A stretch of DNA of 64,000 nt, taken from NCBI RefSeq assembly GCF_021018895.1, contig NC_079386.1:1240001-1304000 (forward strand), written 5' to 3'. This stretch comes from Seriola aureovittata (lineage: Eukaryota; Chordata; Actinopteri; Carangiformes; Carangidae). The number at the start of each line of letters is the position of its first letter. Within the stretch, counting starts at the first letter, position 1. This document shows, one piece after another, positions 44,790 to 58,043 of the stretch. Made by a program: the position numbers and the translations under genes. A model generated the notes under the pieces. It ran no database searches, had not been told where the DNA came from, and saw only the letters and a list, made by a program, of their open reading frames with translations.

Positions 44790-47700
44790 GCATTTCTTTT
44801 ATACAGTATACACTGCCTTTCCTCTGCAGTTGCGGAAATTCCTGTTAATATCATAAGGAACGATCCCAGTAATATTATGAAATTAAAAAATCCCTTCAGG
44901 GCTTCCTGTGTAGCTGTTTTGATTAGTGAGTCTGTGGTTGCTTTGTCCTGATTTACACATTTCCTCACCTGCTTTGGTGTCACTATAATATCCCCCTCTA
45001 TAATATATTATAATATAATATAATATGTGTGAAAGCTATATACAATACATTTAAAATGTAAAGAGAACCGCTAAATAGGCTATCTTGTCATCCTTTATCT
45101 ACCAGTGAAGGCAGCAGCATCTGGGTGCAAATTTGTGACCATACAATGAAGCCTGAGGTTGTCTGCTGCTAAGACAGTTTCAGATTTGTCCCAGTAAAAA
45201 TGGATGTCATGTGGGCTAATTAGAGAGGATGTAGAAACACCCACAGTGGATTTGGTTGTTCTTTTCATCATGTCGCTATGCAGTCACTCCTGGTTTAAAG
45301 AGGCATGTCTGTTGTCTACAGCAGGCCTTACTCCTGGCAGGCTGCTGTCACAACTGGCTTTGTCCCCCGAGGAAGACTGAACAAATGTAACAAGAGCCTG
45401 TGTTCTGTCAAGTCCTGGAGCAACGATGCACTGTTTGTTTTACATGTAAATAAATGTATGTTCTCAGTGATAGAATTAATAGAAAACCTAAGTTCTGCAG
45501 CTTCTTAGTATCAAAGACAATCAGAGAGTGGGGTGTGGTTGTAAATAAAATGACATAGAGACTAATGTAAAATCAAAAATTCTAGATTAGGGTGAAACTC
45601 ATGGTGTCAGTTATTGTGTTATGGTTAAGGGATCGCTATAATCTGTTGTCATTCTTGATTTAAGTAACTTAACACTGATCGTACATGAGTTGACATTTTG
45701 CTAAGGAGCCCTCAGGGCCCTGTTACAGCACCTCAGGGAACTCCATCAGAACTCGTGACCACAGGCTGCCATCCACAAATGTCTCAAAGTCACAAACTAT
45801 GAGTTCGTATAAGATAAGTCAGAATTTGAAGGAGGAAAGTCAGCCCGGATATTTCAACCCCTGAGTTAAAATCAAAATGGCAGCAAAAGCACTTTATTAG
45901 CTAATGCTTCTCCTTTAGTGCTTCTTCATCCTCAGTAAACACCTCACATCAACCTCTGTGTTAGCAGTCTGTCCTACATCAGGTTAACTGTAATTCATTG
46001 TATTTAGCTAAGTAAAAAGGAGTGTATATATACGTGTGTGTGTGTGTTATGTTGAACATGTTATAGTTATATGTATATAGAACAGAACAGTTGCAGTATT
46101 TCTCTCACTTTGTGGAAAGAGTGTCAACAAACCGGTGGAACAATTGTTAGCAGTTACATAAAAAATTAAATTGAAATTTAATTCAACTCTAATTGAGTTG
46201 ATTCAGATCATTTCACTTCAGATAGTTTCACTCGTTAATGAACCACTACGTAGACGTAACAATAAAAGTTGCTAATTTGGTGTTTTTATCTGAGTATGAC
46301 ATTTTATGTGTCCCGCAGGTCGAGCAGTGAGAGGTTCGTACCTTCTGCCAGCATCGTGTGAATGTAGCAAGTGCAGCATTACATTGTATTTTAAGGACAG
46401 TTTTTAAGGCAAAGAAAATCCCACAGAGTCAATATAACTGATGACAGAGACTGACCCAATCATAAATTCAACTCTTCAATACAGAAAGCATGGATGGCTT
46501 CTGGTTTTAATGAGACCCAGCGACGCTTTGCAGAGCGGCTGGAGCGGCTAATGAGACTGCTGCAGTTCGTCTGGGAGTCAAGAGACAGGAGAAATTAATT
46601 AGCAGACCGCTGTCAACTGAGGGGAGTAGACAAACAAGAGACACAGTTTGTCTTAACTTAGTCTCACTTCTCTGTGATGCCTTTTTTGCAGTTTGACCTT
46701 TTAACCTTTTGAGGAGTGTTGACTAGATATGTGAGTGGACAAGAGCAGAAAAATTCATTTCAGATCTCTACCTGTGTGTGATGACGGCTGGTCTCCACAT
46801 GTACGAGTCCCTCTTGGTCAGGTGTGTCAGGTGTATGTGTGTGTGTGTGTGTGTGTGTTTTGTACACTGAGGTAGGAAAGATACATAGGGTCACTTAGCT
46901 CCAGTGCTAATAATCGTTAGCAAAGCAGTGTAGAAAACGTCAGCTGCAGCTTCTCATCTTAGTTAAAAGTGGTGCGTCGTATCAGCTGTCACTAATTCAT
47001 GTTAACTCAGTCACTAACTTCATGTCAAGCCTAAATGAAACTTGGCTGTTGTCGGTTTGTGTGTGCTCTTCACACCACTGGTAACACTTGTCAAAGATAG
47101 TTTGTGAGGGAAGACGCTCCACTGTACAACACCATGTACAACCACAAGTCAACTGTTTCTTTAGTTCATACAAACAGAGTGAGACGGCCTCTTCTCAAGA
47201 ATTAAAGCGCATATACAACCCTACCATTTCATCACCTAGGCATAGTTTAGATTATCTAAATCCTTTTTTTTTTTTTTTAATCACACCAAAGATTTCTTGA
47301 GATTACAGTGTGCTTGTCCTGAGCCACCCTGAACCTAACTCAGTGTAACCTGTCATGGCATCCCACCAGAATCCTGTCCAGTACCAGCCCTCAGTCCAGA
47401 ACATGTTCTGCTTGAAAAAGAGAGAAAACTGAGATCTGTATCCACAGGTGTCTTCTTTAGTGCCACCTGTGTTTGACAGTGCAAACCTGGCCACAGGTTT
47501 GGTGTTTAAATAAACTTCTCAGAACAGGCTTGGCATGATGAACACACCCTGAGACAAAGTTGAGCAATATAATCAACCTGCAGGCCAGTCTGCATTCCTT
47601 CAATTGTAGAAAAATATAATTACACTTCATCATTTGTCGATCGCTGTATGTGGAACAGCAGAAAGTTCAGAGTGACATTAGAATGGGTTATTGAGAGGCC

Positions 47701-48180
47701 TCGTGCTGAGACACATTAGCAGCACTGAGCCCCCCCCCCCCCAAGGAATAATTATCAGTGACTAGTAGTGGATGGATAATGAGAGAATAGCCTGTTAAAT
47801 CAAGCTCAGATTACTGCCACGGGTCACTTAAGGACACGTGTGATCAACAAACCTACTTGGTGATATCCTGACGACTGGTTCTTTACAGGCAGACAGCTGG
47901 GATCAATATAACTTACATTTAATCTATCTGTGGATTCCTGTTCCTTTGTAAAACTGACAGTGTGCTACAAAGCCAGGTGACGAATGTCGCCTCAACACTC
48001 TCCACCCTGGCTCATCCTCAGCATCATCAGTATCATCAGCAGTAAAACACCGGTCCGAGACTCCGCCACCTTCTCAAAGCGCCTGTCCAATTATAAAACA
48101 GTGATTTTATCTTGGCCAGCGGAACTGACACCTGGTTCTTGTGAGTATTTCATCACACTGCACAGCAGCTGGTGAGTCCA
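44790..48180. other. Intergenic; no gene recognised
   Basis: Contains an AT-rich palindromic-looking run (44998-45030), a TG tract at about 46831-46858, T12 at 47266-47278 and C12 at 47730-47742. Confidence 0.45.
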
Positions 48181-48465
48181 TCTTGAGCTTGTGACCTGCA
48201 GTTTGGACTCAAAAGCAGAACTCAGAGACGTGACGGTAAAAAGTTCAAACACAGATTTATTGTAAACTTCAAAAAGGTGAAGATGTCAGGGGGGTTGAGA
48301 CAGAAAAGACGATGGGGCGGAGCAGGCGGAGAGATCTGGTTCCAGGGGCCAGGGCGAGGAAGATGGAGCAATGCGGGCGAACATGGTACAAGTGGACCAG
48401 CAGATGGACGGGGGAGCCCGACCCAACCCTCAGAGCGACACTGTCATTTCAAGAAATTGTTCAAC
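48180..48465. repeat. Probable transposon-derived interspersed repeat
   Basis: GACTCAAAAGCAGAACTCAG, AGACGTGACG, and AAACACAGATTTATTGTAAA resemble the end of a fish DNA-transposon-type repeat. Boundaries unclear. Confidence 0.4.
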
Positions 48466-49035
48466 AATTTGGTAAATTCCCAAGAGTGAGATGAGAAGAT
48501 CCATATCAATATCATGTCTGTCTGTGAAGTACAGAGCTGGACTCAGGCATGGTTAGCGTAGCGTAGCATTAAAGACCGGAAGCAAGGTGAAAAGAGCTAA
48601 CGTTAAAATATACCGCCACCAACACCTCTAAAACTCACCAATCAACATGTTGCATCCAACTATTTGTCGGGGAGCAGCCGTGCACAATGGCTGTGGGGAG
48701 ATTTCAGCAGTTTTCTTGACACAGTGAGGTTGCCACGTTTTGGTACCATTGTGCCCGTGCCAAGACCAAATCCAAAGCCTGAACTCGCGGCCCTGTGCTA
48801 TAGTTGGAGACCTTCCACAGAGGTCCTGGGCACACGCATGAACAGCATATAACTCCCTGCAAATAGTTAACTGTATGTTTCTGTTTGTGTGCGCATAAAA
48901 CAAATGAGACATTTTATGTTCTGAGCTTTATTTTTCAGCTTCGTATAAAGCCAGACTAGCTGTTTCCACAGGCTTCCATTCTCTATGCTAAGCTAGGCTA
49001 ACCATGTACTAACTCCGCTCTGTGCTGACACAGAC
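48455..49035 (+). repeat. Teleost interspersed repeat ('GAGATGAGAAGATC ... GGTTAGCGTAGC' family)
   Basis: The ordered blocks are TGAGATGAGAAGATCCATAT, TCATGTCTGTCTGTGAAGTA, GGTTAGCGTAGCGTAGCATT, AAAGACCGGAAGCAAGG and ACCAACACCTCTAAAACTCA. CTATGCTAAGCTAGGCTAAC comes at the far end. This is a very common fish repeat. Confidence 0.7.
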
Positions 49036-49212
49036 ATGTGATTGATTTTTGGAAAATGAATAAGTGTGGGTCGGTGTTACTTTATTTCTCAGCTGTCAAC
49101 AAACACCATGAAAACACTTACACCACACGGACACTGCTGCTGGTCCCTGCGGCTTCGACACAAGTCGCTGCGGCGGTGTGCAGGAGTGTTGCGCTGAAGG
49201 CCACGTGGCTCC

Positions 49213-49217
<5 letters not shown>

Positions 49218-49252
<35 letters not shown>
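49218..49252. repeat. (TG)n microsatellite
   Basis: About 17 uninterrupted TG units. Confidence 0.95.
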
Positions 49253-49253
<1 letters not shown>

Positions 49254-49633
49254 CTTCCTGTGTGTTCTCTGTTAAGAATGATGATGTAGGTCTTTAGACA
49301 CGTGCAGCCCGTGCTCGACACAACCGAGTAAAAAGAGAAAGTGAAAATACTGGGGCGTCTGCATGAATGTGTTCATTACTGGAGATAATACATGAGAGTA
49401 TCAAAGATAGGCAGATGCTGACCAATCACTGTGCTCCATCTGGGTTATGTAATTTGTTTGGCGGTTTATTTGTTTGCTGTACTGAACACCACATCTATGT
49501 ATGTGTTCCCATAAGAATGAAACATTATTAACAATAGGTTATGCTAAAGATTATTTTAATTATCCATGGCCATAACATTTTTTTATTATGTGAAACTAAA
49601 GTGATAGGCAAAGTTAGCATGAGTTGAAAGCAG

Positions 49634-49800
49634 AGGTCGACCGATAGTGGTCTTTTAAAGGCTGATATAATAACAATAATTTGGAGCAGATAAAAAGCCG
49701 ATAGCCGATTAATCATTTGATATCGCCCGGTAGTTTGACACATGACTCTGAGGTGCTGTACAAAATCTGGTGCCAGTCGGCCACTAGGGGCTGCACGGAT
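49634..49800 (+). mobile_element. hAT-like MITE fragment ('AGAGGTCGACCGATA')
   Basis: AGAGGTCGACCGATAGTGGT, AAAAAGCCGATAGCCGATTA and CGGCCACTAGGGGCTGC match one end of a common fish non-autonomous hAT repeat. The other end was not found. Confidence 0.55.
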
Positions 49801-50327
49801 TCATACAAAGTTCAGTTTGCATGTTCAAGGGTTATTCCTCAGTCCATGCACAAAGTGTCTTCTCCAAAGCGTCTCAGGAAGCTGTTATCTCTTCCTGTGC
49901 AGCAGAGGATTCTCTCCCAGTAAAAAAGGGACAACTGATTGGTATTTAGAGCAGCTAGCATAAAGCTAATGTAAAGCTAAAGTATAGCTCCTTCACAGCA
50001 GCCATGACAGTGTGACTGTAAACCAGCATGAACCAGGACCCTGCAGCTGAAGCAGCTACATGGCTACTAGCTACAGGCTACTTTTCACATTGTGAAATGT
50101 CTAAAATGTTGGAAAGGGAAAGTGTAAACTGAGTATTTCTTTTAATTTTATTCCTCTGCCGATGGTAGTCGTGCTCCAGCTGCTGCAGTAGTGGCCCAGC
50201 ACAGCTGAGTGAAATAACAGTGGACACGACTGGTGGGCAGATCCAGACTGGAGTCAGGCTGACACCACAGCTCTTCTTACTGGGATAAATACTGGCTGAC
50301 CTCAGTGGTGCTAAGCCCCTGCATTGG

Positions 50328-50330
<3 letters not shown>

Positions 50331-50389
<59 letters not shown>
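50331..50389. repeat. (CA)n microsatellite
   Basis: Longest dinucleotide array of the window, about 29 units. Confidence 0.95.
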
Positions 50390-50392
<3 letters not shown>

Positions 50393-51246
50393 GTAATTAA
50401 GTCTGCTACGTGGTGGTGGCTTGTGACATTTCCCTGCAGCCTGTTGTTTTACATGGGCCTTTGATGAAGGCAGGACTGGCATGTTGTTTATCCTGCGTGA
50501 CTGAATAGTTTGGTCACATCAGTTTTCAGATGCTCAAAGCTGATATTTGTGGACTGAAGCTGATGTAATATTCTATTCATGTAACCCTGCCCATACAATA
50601 TATACAATATATTAATATGAAATAGTTCACATTCATCTCTTCTGTAGCAGGACAGCTCAAAACAGATCCTGTTTTCTTTATTTATTTACTATGCAGAACA
50701 TAAAAAAAAATATTTAACCTGCATGAACTTGGCTAAAATTTCAATTAGAGCATTCATGCACAACACTGACCATTGTGGGATACCAACTCAGACGTTATAC
50801 TAACATTAACAATATGTTTATTCACTGTCAAGGGAGACGTTTAGTATCAGATTCTTGGTTTTGTATACGAAGATGTTTGTGCACTGAGACGTGCTTTAGT
50901 TTAAAGACTGGAACCCGCTATCTGAACTCAATCTGAAGCAAAAAAAAAAGAAGAAGAATGATTAAAACTGCAACCGAGTGTGAAATATCATTCAAAAAGA
51001 AACGAGAACCCTGAAGTTATCCTAGTGCAAATTGTTTTCCTCAAAACATGTTGCTCGTCCATTGAGTCATATTTTATTCATTCCTCTCGTCGTACCTCAC
51101 AGCTCCGGCATGCAGCATGGAGCTTCCTTTTAAATGAGTTCTCGGTCGAGCATGCTGAGTGTGTGACATTTAGGTGCGACGGCAGCCGTCGACCATGCAT
51201 TTTACCGGGAGCGGTGCGACGCAGTACTTAGAGTTATGTAACAGGA

Positions 51247-51949
51247 AGGGATGTGACCATACCAGAAATTTGGTCATTGATACCAATACCATGATTCACG
51301 ATACCTCATTCAATATCACAGCAAAGAAAACAGGATGCAGCTGACCGGCTGGCTGCTGCACCACAGTGTTCAAACACACAGACGTGTGCAGAACAGTGGT
51401 GTGAATATATTCATTTAAAATTCAGCGTTATATTCTGATAGACTGAACAGTAACGAAAGTAGCCTGCTAGCGTTAGCCTTTGCGAACGCTTGTGAAACGC
51501 TGCAGCGACAGAGGTCGTGTCATCTTGATGACATGTTGATATAAAGTGAACAACTGAAGCTCTGTGTGCAGATCTGATGTCTGTCTCTGAGCTGCTTATG
51601 TCAGTTTGAGGTGTTTCCTGCTTTCATTTGAAATGCTAATCTGACACCGTTTACAGACTGGCTTTTGGTCGTCTGTAACTTGTCCCTACGATCTGTGTCA
51701 AATGCAAAATATCTATGTAAAGTTCTGGTGGAGCCGCACTCGCTGCTGCCGCTCCACATGTTGTTGCTATTGTTTACTGTGCCCGCCTCCTTCTTCTTCT
51801 CTACCAGTTTGATGACAGGCTTGTAGGGTTATTATACTGCCCTCATCATTACCAGTCTAAATCTATACTGTAGAAAAACATGTACGATCACATTTTAAGA
51901 ATTTTGGAATTGACTTGGTACCAAAGTATTTGTTCTTGTGACATCCCTA
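51247..51949. mobile_element. hAT-like non-autonomous element with AGGGATGTSAC inverted ends
   Basis: The left end AGGGATGTGACCATACCAG is mirrored by the right end, whose reverse complement is AGGGATGTCACAAGAACAAA, about 700 bp apart. The interior has GATACCAATACC and GGTACCAAAG palindromic stretches but no transposase frame. An internal block ACTGGCTTTTGGTCGTCTGT (51657) recurs at 54210 in a second, shorter copy. Confidence 0.75.
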
Positions 51950-53239
51950 GTGACAGCCTGTGTTAACGCAGCTGTAGCAGACTATGTGGATTTAATGAGT
52001 GCAGGCAAGCTGACAAGAAAACTGTTCATGTGATTCTTCAGAGGATGAAATGTTCAACTTCCAAGGGATTGCAACTGATACACACATAAATGCAAAGTCA
52101 TGGTGTGTGAGTGCAGCAGCTGCGCTGACAGCTTGAGTTATTATTATCTGGAGTGTGTGTGTGTTTGTGATGTGATTTGTTGCAGTTTTGTCTCTGCATT
52201 CGTTTCCTGTTTGTTGAAACTGTCTGCTGCATAATTGGCAGCAGGTGGATGTGTTGTGTTATGGTGGAGTCATTCTACCTTCTGTTTTTGTAAGTCAGAG
52301 CATTTTTCCATCTGAATCCCTGTGTAAAGCTCTTAATCTGCCTGATATATCACATAATCATGTGTGATTCAAGGGAAACCCAATATGAATAAGGTGCTGG
52401 TCCACTACGAGCCTCCAGAACAGCTTCAGTGCTGTTGTGTGGAGCTGTACTGGAGGGTTGAACAGCACTCTCCCAGAGGATATTCCCTTTGGTGTGTTGC
52501 TGTTGGATACTGGTTGTGTCCGAAATCACTCACTCATTCACTCCTCCCTCCTCACCATCCAGGGAGTTCTACGTAGAGGACTATATAGTGAGCTCATCTG
52601 TACACTGCTCAGGTCATTTTCACCACTGTCAATCAGTGCCAGCGCAATGCATGATGGTATATATTGCGTGGTTAGTGACCATCGGTTGTACACTACTTTT
52701 CATGATGCATTGTGGGATACTATGAGTTCACTATACTGGGTATAATAATTCTTTCTATACATCCAGACAGCACAAGAAAATGGCAAACTCAGTTTAGTTC
52801 TGACCAAGTAATTTGATTGGACGAGAGTCATTCCATGAGTGCACTGGGACTTTTAACCACATGTATCACTCCGCTTTAAAGGTTCAAAATTTACACAAAT
52901 TCCCAGTTGTTCAGTTCGGTTGAGATCTAGTGGCAGTGAATATATTTATCCCCTCATGCGAGTGTGACTTTTGTCATTTTCTCAAGAAATAGCCTGGAAA
53001 TCTTAAACATCTTCATACATACAGGCAGAGGTGGGAACTGTACACAACTTCATGACTTGAGTCTCAGTATAGATCCTCCTGGTCCAGTACAAGGGAAAGT
53101 TGTTCAGTCAGATCTTTACTTGAGTTAAGGTCCTGGAGCACTAGATTGTGAAAATACTGAAGTATTCAAAAGTACATTTTTTTTATATCAACACATTGTT
53201 GTTTTATATTTACAGAACTGTATGACTCTGAAACAACCG

Positions 53240-53287
53240 GCTGACTGACTGACTGACTGACTGACTGACTGACTGACTGACTGACTG
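53240..53287. repeat. (GACT)n tetranucleotide array
   Basis: About 11-12 perfect units. Confidence 0.95.
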
Positions 53288-53737
53288 TAGAACGTGTTGA
53301 ATTAAAAGCTTATAGAATATGATTCAAAACATGTGGAAATTGCCCTAAAAGGGCAGGTAACAGGTCATCCATCCAGATCTGGGTGGCCACAGACTAAGTG
53401 ACGTCCGTCTCCCCAGTCATAACTCTTTCCGTGGGATCCTCAGGTGACGTCCCCGTGCCAGACAGGACATGTAATCCATCCAACTTGATCAGGGTCTTCT
53501 TTCTGTCGGACATGCCCAGAATACCTCAGCAGGGAGACGTCCTGGGGGCGTCCTGGGGGCGTCCTGGTGGATCCTGTGGAAGATCAAATGGCGGATTGCC
53601 TCACCTGGTTTATTTCAATATGAAGGAGTGAAGGAGCAGCTGTTGGTCTCTGAACTTCGTCAGGATTTCCAAACTCCTTACCTTGTCCTAAAGGGTGAGC
53701 CCAGACACCCTGTGATGGAAACTAATATTGTTTTCAT

Positions 53738-53998
53738 CAAGTCAAGTCAATTTTCTTTGTACAGCGCCGATTCACAACATAATGTCTCAAGGCACTTTCC
53801 AAATAGAGCAGGTCTAGACCTTCTCTTTATGACATTATTTACAGAGACCCAACAATTCACACCAAGAGCAGCACTAGGCGACAGCGACAAGGAAAGACTT
53901 CTTTTTAATAAGCAGAAACCTCGAGGAGAACAGGACTCAGGGTGGGCGGGGCCATCTGCCTTGGGTTGGAGAGAGAGAGAGAGAGTGAGAGAGTGAGC
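53738..53998 (+). repeat. Fish interspersed repeat ('GTACAGCGCCGATTCACAAC')
   Basis: Block order AAGTCAATTTTCTTTGTACA, GCGCCGATTCACAAC, CAAGGCACTTTCC, CAGAGACCCAACAATTCACA, GGCGACAGCGACAAGGAAAG, AAACCTCGAGGAGAACAGG and GGCCATCTGCCTT is typical of this family. It is the opposite orientation to 10905-11065 and ends in a GAGA tract. Confidence 0.8.
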
Positions 53999-54185
53999 AA
54001 GAGAGAGCACAGAGGAAAAGAACAAGAACATACCACGTACATATCCATGATGTGACTCTTTCACTCATGACCACGGTTGAGGGTTACAATTTAGTGCAAC
54101 TGGTCAATCAAGAACTTTGCATTTGGGCTAAACTCCCTCTTCATCATGGCAGTCCAGTATAACAACTGCATTTCCATTTCCTTTC

Positions 54186-54380
54186 AAATGCTCTGTGGCG
54201 CCGTTTTCATACTGGCTTTTGGTCGTCTGTAACTTGCCCCTGATGAATCTGCCCTTGCCGGTCCCAGTGTTCCTCCCTCCGAACCTACAAGGTCTTTGGT
54301 ACCATTGAAAAACAGGTACCATCGCATTTTCAGAATTTTGGCGTGGACTCAGATCTCGTGACATCCCCCCCCCCCCCCCG
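54186..54380 (+). mobile_element. Second, 5'-truncated copy of the 51247-51949 element
   Basis: It shares ACTGGCTTTTGGTCGTCTGT, AACTTG and a downstream TTTGGTACC/AATTTTGG region, and ends in CTCGTGACATCCC followed by a C run, matching the right end (TTGTGACATCCCT) of the first copy. Confidence 0.7.
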
Positions 54381-54749
54381 CTACTGTCATAATTACTACA
54401 GCTGCGTGACTGTGGGTCATAATAAGCTGCTACACAATCGACCTATAGGGTCATTTTTTAGGGAAGGACACTCTGTCATTCATACAGGCCAAGAGTCCCT
54501 TTAATCACCCAACAACAATTTTAATGTCATGAACACATGTTTACTTCAGCTATTTGTAGGTACTGTTAGGAGGAAAACAGGACATGTCGTCCTTTGTGTT
54601 GTTCAAATGCATCATGGGAATGTGTGCAGCTACCTTGAGAGCTAACTCTGCACTTTAAACCTGGATCAGATTACTGCTGTGTGGTGAGAGGGAGAGACAC
54701 AAAGATCAATGGGCGTCTGTGAATTATTTATCAATTCACTCTCTCCTGA

Positions 54750-54759
54750 GTGTGTGTGT

Positions 54760-54791
<32 letters not shown>
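54750..54791. repeat. (TG)n microsatellite
   Basis: TG array with one G interruption. Confidence 0.95.
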
Positions 54792-54792
<1 letters not shown>

Positions 54793-54870
54793 CTTGTGCT
54801 GTGATTTATTGGTTGTGGAGACTGGATTGCTGTCTGTGCTTTCAATATATCGGTGGCTGAAGTTGCCAAA

Positions 54871-54980
54871 TCTTCCTTTCCTTTCCTTTCCTTTCCCTTC
54901 CCTTCCTTTCCTTTCATTTCCTTTCATTTCCTTTCCTTTCTTTTCCTTTCATTTCCTTTCATTTCCTTTCCTTTCTCTTT
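54871..54980. repeat. (TTTCC)n / (TTTCATTTCC)n pentanucleotide array
   Basis: About 21 five-base units with TTTCC alternating with TTTCA. One strand is entirely pyrimidine except for the A variants, so it could form triplex structure. Confidence 0.9.
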
Positions 54981-54999
54981 TTTCCCTCCCACCCATCTC

Positions 55000-57960
55000 C
55001 CATCAATTCTCTTTTCCTCCCCTGCTCTTCCTCCTCCTCTGTCCCCGTGAGCTTCAGCATCTCTCCAGTGAATGAACCAATTAACCAGATTAACACTCCC
55101 AGATCACACTGTGTGCCATGTTTTTTATTAAGGAGTTTCAAACTAGGAACCTTAATGTGGGTCAGAGTAGTGACTCTTTCTGGTGTTAATTCTTTGTAAG
55201 ACTGGAGGGAGATTTGCTTCATGTTGTGCTTCCACTAATCCTGAACATCAGCTTTAGTGTGTTAAGACTGAACATGGAACTAGGTTTTTCTCGGGTTAGT
55301 TAATGTTGTGTTTGTGCACTTTTTGTTCTATGATTTATATATAATATGCTGTTTAAGATCCAGGCAAATGTAAAAAGAATAAAGGTATCTGGGTTGACTT
55401 GATTTAAATCAGGATTTTATTGGACTACGTCACATATTCTTGATTATTGTGCCTACAGCTCAGCTGATTGCTTTTGTTTCATGTGTGCATAAATACAACA
55501 GTGCATTAAAAACACATGGATGATTATAACGCAAATATAGAATATTCAATTCCATGTACAGATTCAAATTCAAACCAGTCAGAACAGCAGACATGAAGAT
55601 ATCATAAATTCTGGGGGGTTTATTTACCTCAAATAAATAGACAGAGACGGCCCTTTTTTCTTAATTACCATATCATTTTCTAAACATTTTTGAGCATGTT
55701 ATCAAAGTATTTATTTATTATAAACTTTTTAATATTTTTTTTTGTTTAGAAATGTAGAAATTATTTTTAGTTATATGTAGGTATAATTCTCATAAACTCA
55801 AACGTCCTCCATGTTGACCTGTTGTTTGGTAAATGAATGGGAATGGATGGAAATGTGCATTTTAGCATTATAGCAGTGCAAGTCATTTACGCTGCTTCCC
55901 TGTCAACAAAATACCTTTTTAACTCAAGCAGTATGTTCTGTTTTGCAGTTATTTAATGGATGTTAAGGTACCACCAGTGAAACTCAACACTGCAAAAAAT
56001 ATTTCAGAATAAAAGCTGATCAAGCTTTCCTGCAGGTCTAATTAATTGTAAAAGATGGTTCTTCCTTTCCCTAATGTAAAACTATTTCAGTATTTAATCT
56101 ACAATTAATATACTTTTTTTAAAATCAGCTGAGCTACTGTTAATAAAACTCAACACTTGGCAATATTTCACATTAAAAGCTCTTCAATGCAAAGGGCATT
56201 TGTTAATTTGAAACATCTGCAGGAAGTGACTTTGATTAAACAAAAGTCCAAGCCCAAACCGTTTAGTGTTTTTTCTTTACCATGCAGCCTTTATCAGGGA
56301 CTGGCTGTTGTATGTTGTATGTTGTTGTGGTCATGGCTATTATTTGGTTGATATTTGAGACTTGGCTAATATTTGAATATGGCATCATGCTGCTCCCATG
56401 CAGTTTCCATGAGTTAAAATGAAAGACAGAAAGAGTGTGAGAAGAAGAGAGGGCAAGAATGGTGAGAGAGTGATGGAAAAAAAGAGGAGGGAGGAGGTAA
56501 AGAAGGAGAAAGGGAGGATGGAGAAATAAAAAGCCAAAAGTCATTCCAAGTCATACTGCAGTTGCTGTAGTGAAGCTTCAGTCCAGTAACTTCAGTGACT
56601 ACCACTGACTACAGCCTCATCTGTCCTCCTCCTCTCTTCAATGAGCTGACAGTGTGTGGCACTGTGGGGTGATGTGTGTGTGTGGGGATATGTGTGTGTG
56701 TGTGTGTGTGTGGGGGGGGATGTGTGTATGAGGTGTAGTCTCTCTCTACAATGTCTCTCATTAAATATAATCTGAAGGTGTGGTGTACACCATCGCTGCC
56801 CGTCCTACAAATTATATTACTTTGTTTATGCAAAGAAATCTGCCCCAACAGCATTAGGTTGTTGTGTAGTTCACTTTACCACTATAGGAAACGATGCTAC
56901 AGACAGTTCTGCAAAGTGAGCACATACAGCTTAAAAGAACATAAATGGCCTTAAAGACATCGGTCTGCAAATTCTGCAAGGTCCCCGAATCCCCCGGTGT
57001 GAAAGTGGGTGTCGACACCGTGAGAGTGAGTTGTAGAAACAGGAAATAGGTAAACCTGTTCTCTCCTCTTATTCGTTTGATGTCAGCAAATAACAGTAGG
57101 CTAATGTTAAGGTGCTAGCTCACAGTGCAGCTCTCTCTCTGTGTCTGCCCTGCTAAACATATGGGCAGTGTGTCTCTTGGTCGGTGTGTGTCGTGCTAAC
57201 CTGCTACTTCCGGTCTCTGTTTGAGTGAAATACAACATTTTTTAATGTTTGATTGTTTGATTGTTGTAAGTCCTCCAGCTGTTTGCTTGTGTGATGCTAA
57301 ACCCTGAGAAAAAACTACTGCGATAGCAGTGCTGTGAGATAAAGTCAAAAAAGGTCAGCGGCATTTTGCTATATCACACTTTAAAAAAAAACATCATTAG
57401 GAGCAGAGAGAAGTGACATCACCAGTGGAGATGATGACATCAGAGGTTATACACAGCATGTGACTGTGCATTTCATCTGGAAGTCAAGCAGCATTCCCTT
57501 TTACCTCATCATGTGATCATCATTACAGCCAAGACATATGAAGTGATCTACAGCAGAACTCTCCAATACTTTAAGTGTCGGACCTTTAGTAAATATAACA
57601 GATGAATTCTTCTTGGACCTACAGTATCCTGTTGTCCACATGCATCTGTGGATAGAATCAGAGCTCTTTTTATATGGTGATAACCCCATGATGATTTTTA
57701 ATTGTCGTGTCCTTCTACAGCCAAACCAGTGTATCCAGGCTCTCCATCATATTGTGACTATGACCTGTATTTTGTTGCCCCAGATAATCAGTGCAGTAGT
57801 GAAAGGAAAAAAAGCATTTTGTTCATTTCTAAGACTCCTGTCGGATGTCTAATTGTAATCTGCATTTGCACATGCTCACGTCCACCGTCCCACCTACAGC
57901 CTAATCTTCTCACTCGGCTTTATGACCAGCAGGTGGATTTGGGATTGGTGTCGATGGTGC
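55000..57960. other. Intergenic, AT-rich; no gene recognised
   Basis: A TG/G-rich tract lies at 56671-56720. Nothing else was assigned. Confidence 0.45.
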
Positions 57961-57988
57961 ATTGCAGAGGCACATACATACGTATGCC

Positions 57989-57990
<2 letters not shown>

Positions 57991-58039
<49 letters not shown>
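57991..58039. repeat. (GA)n microsatellite
   Basis: About 24 uninterrupted units. Confidence 0.95.

Positions 58040-58043
<4 letters not shown>

Noticed and set aside
54719..55222. Open frames rich in Phe/Ser/Leu or Lys/Glu/Arg
   Set aside because: Direct translation of the TTTCC pentanucleotide array.
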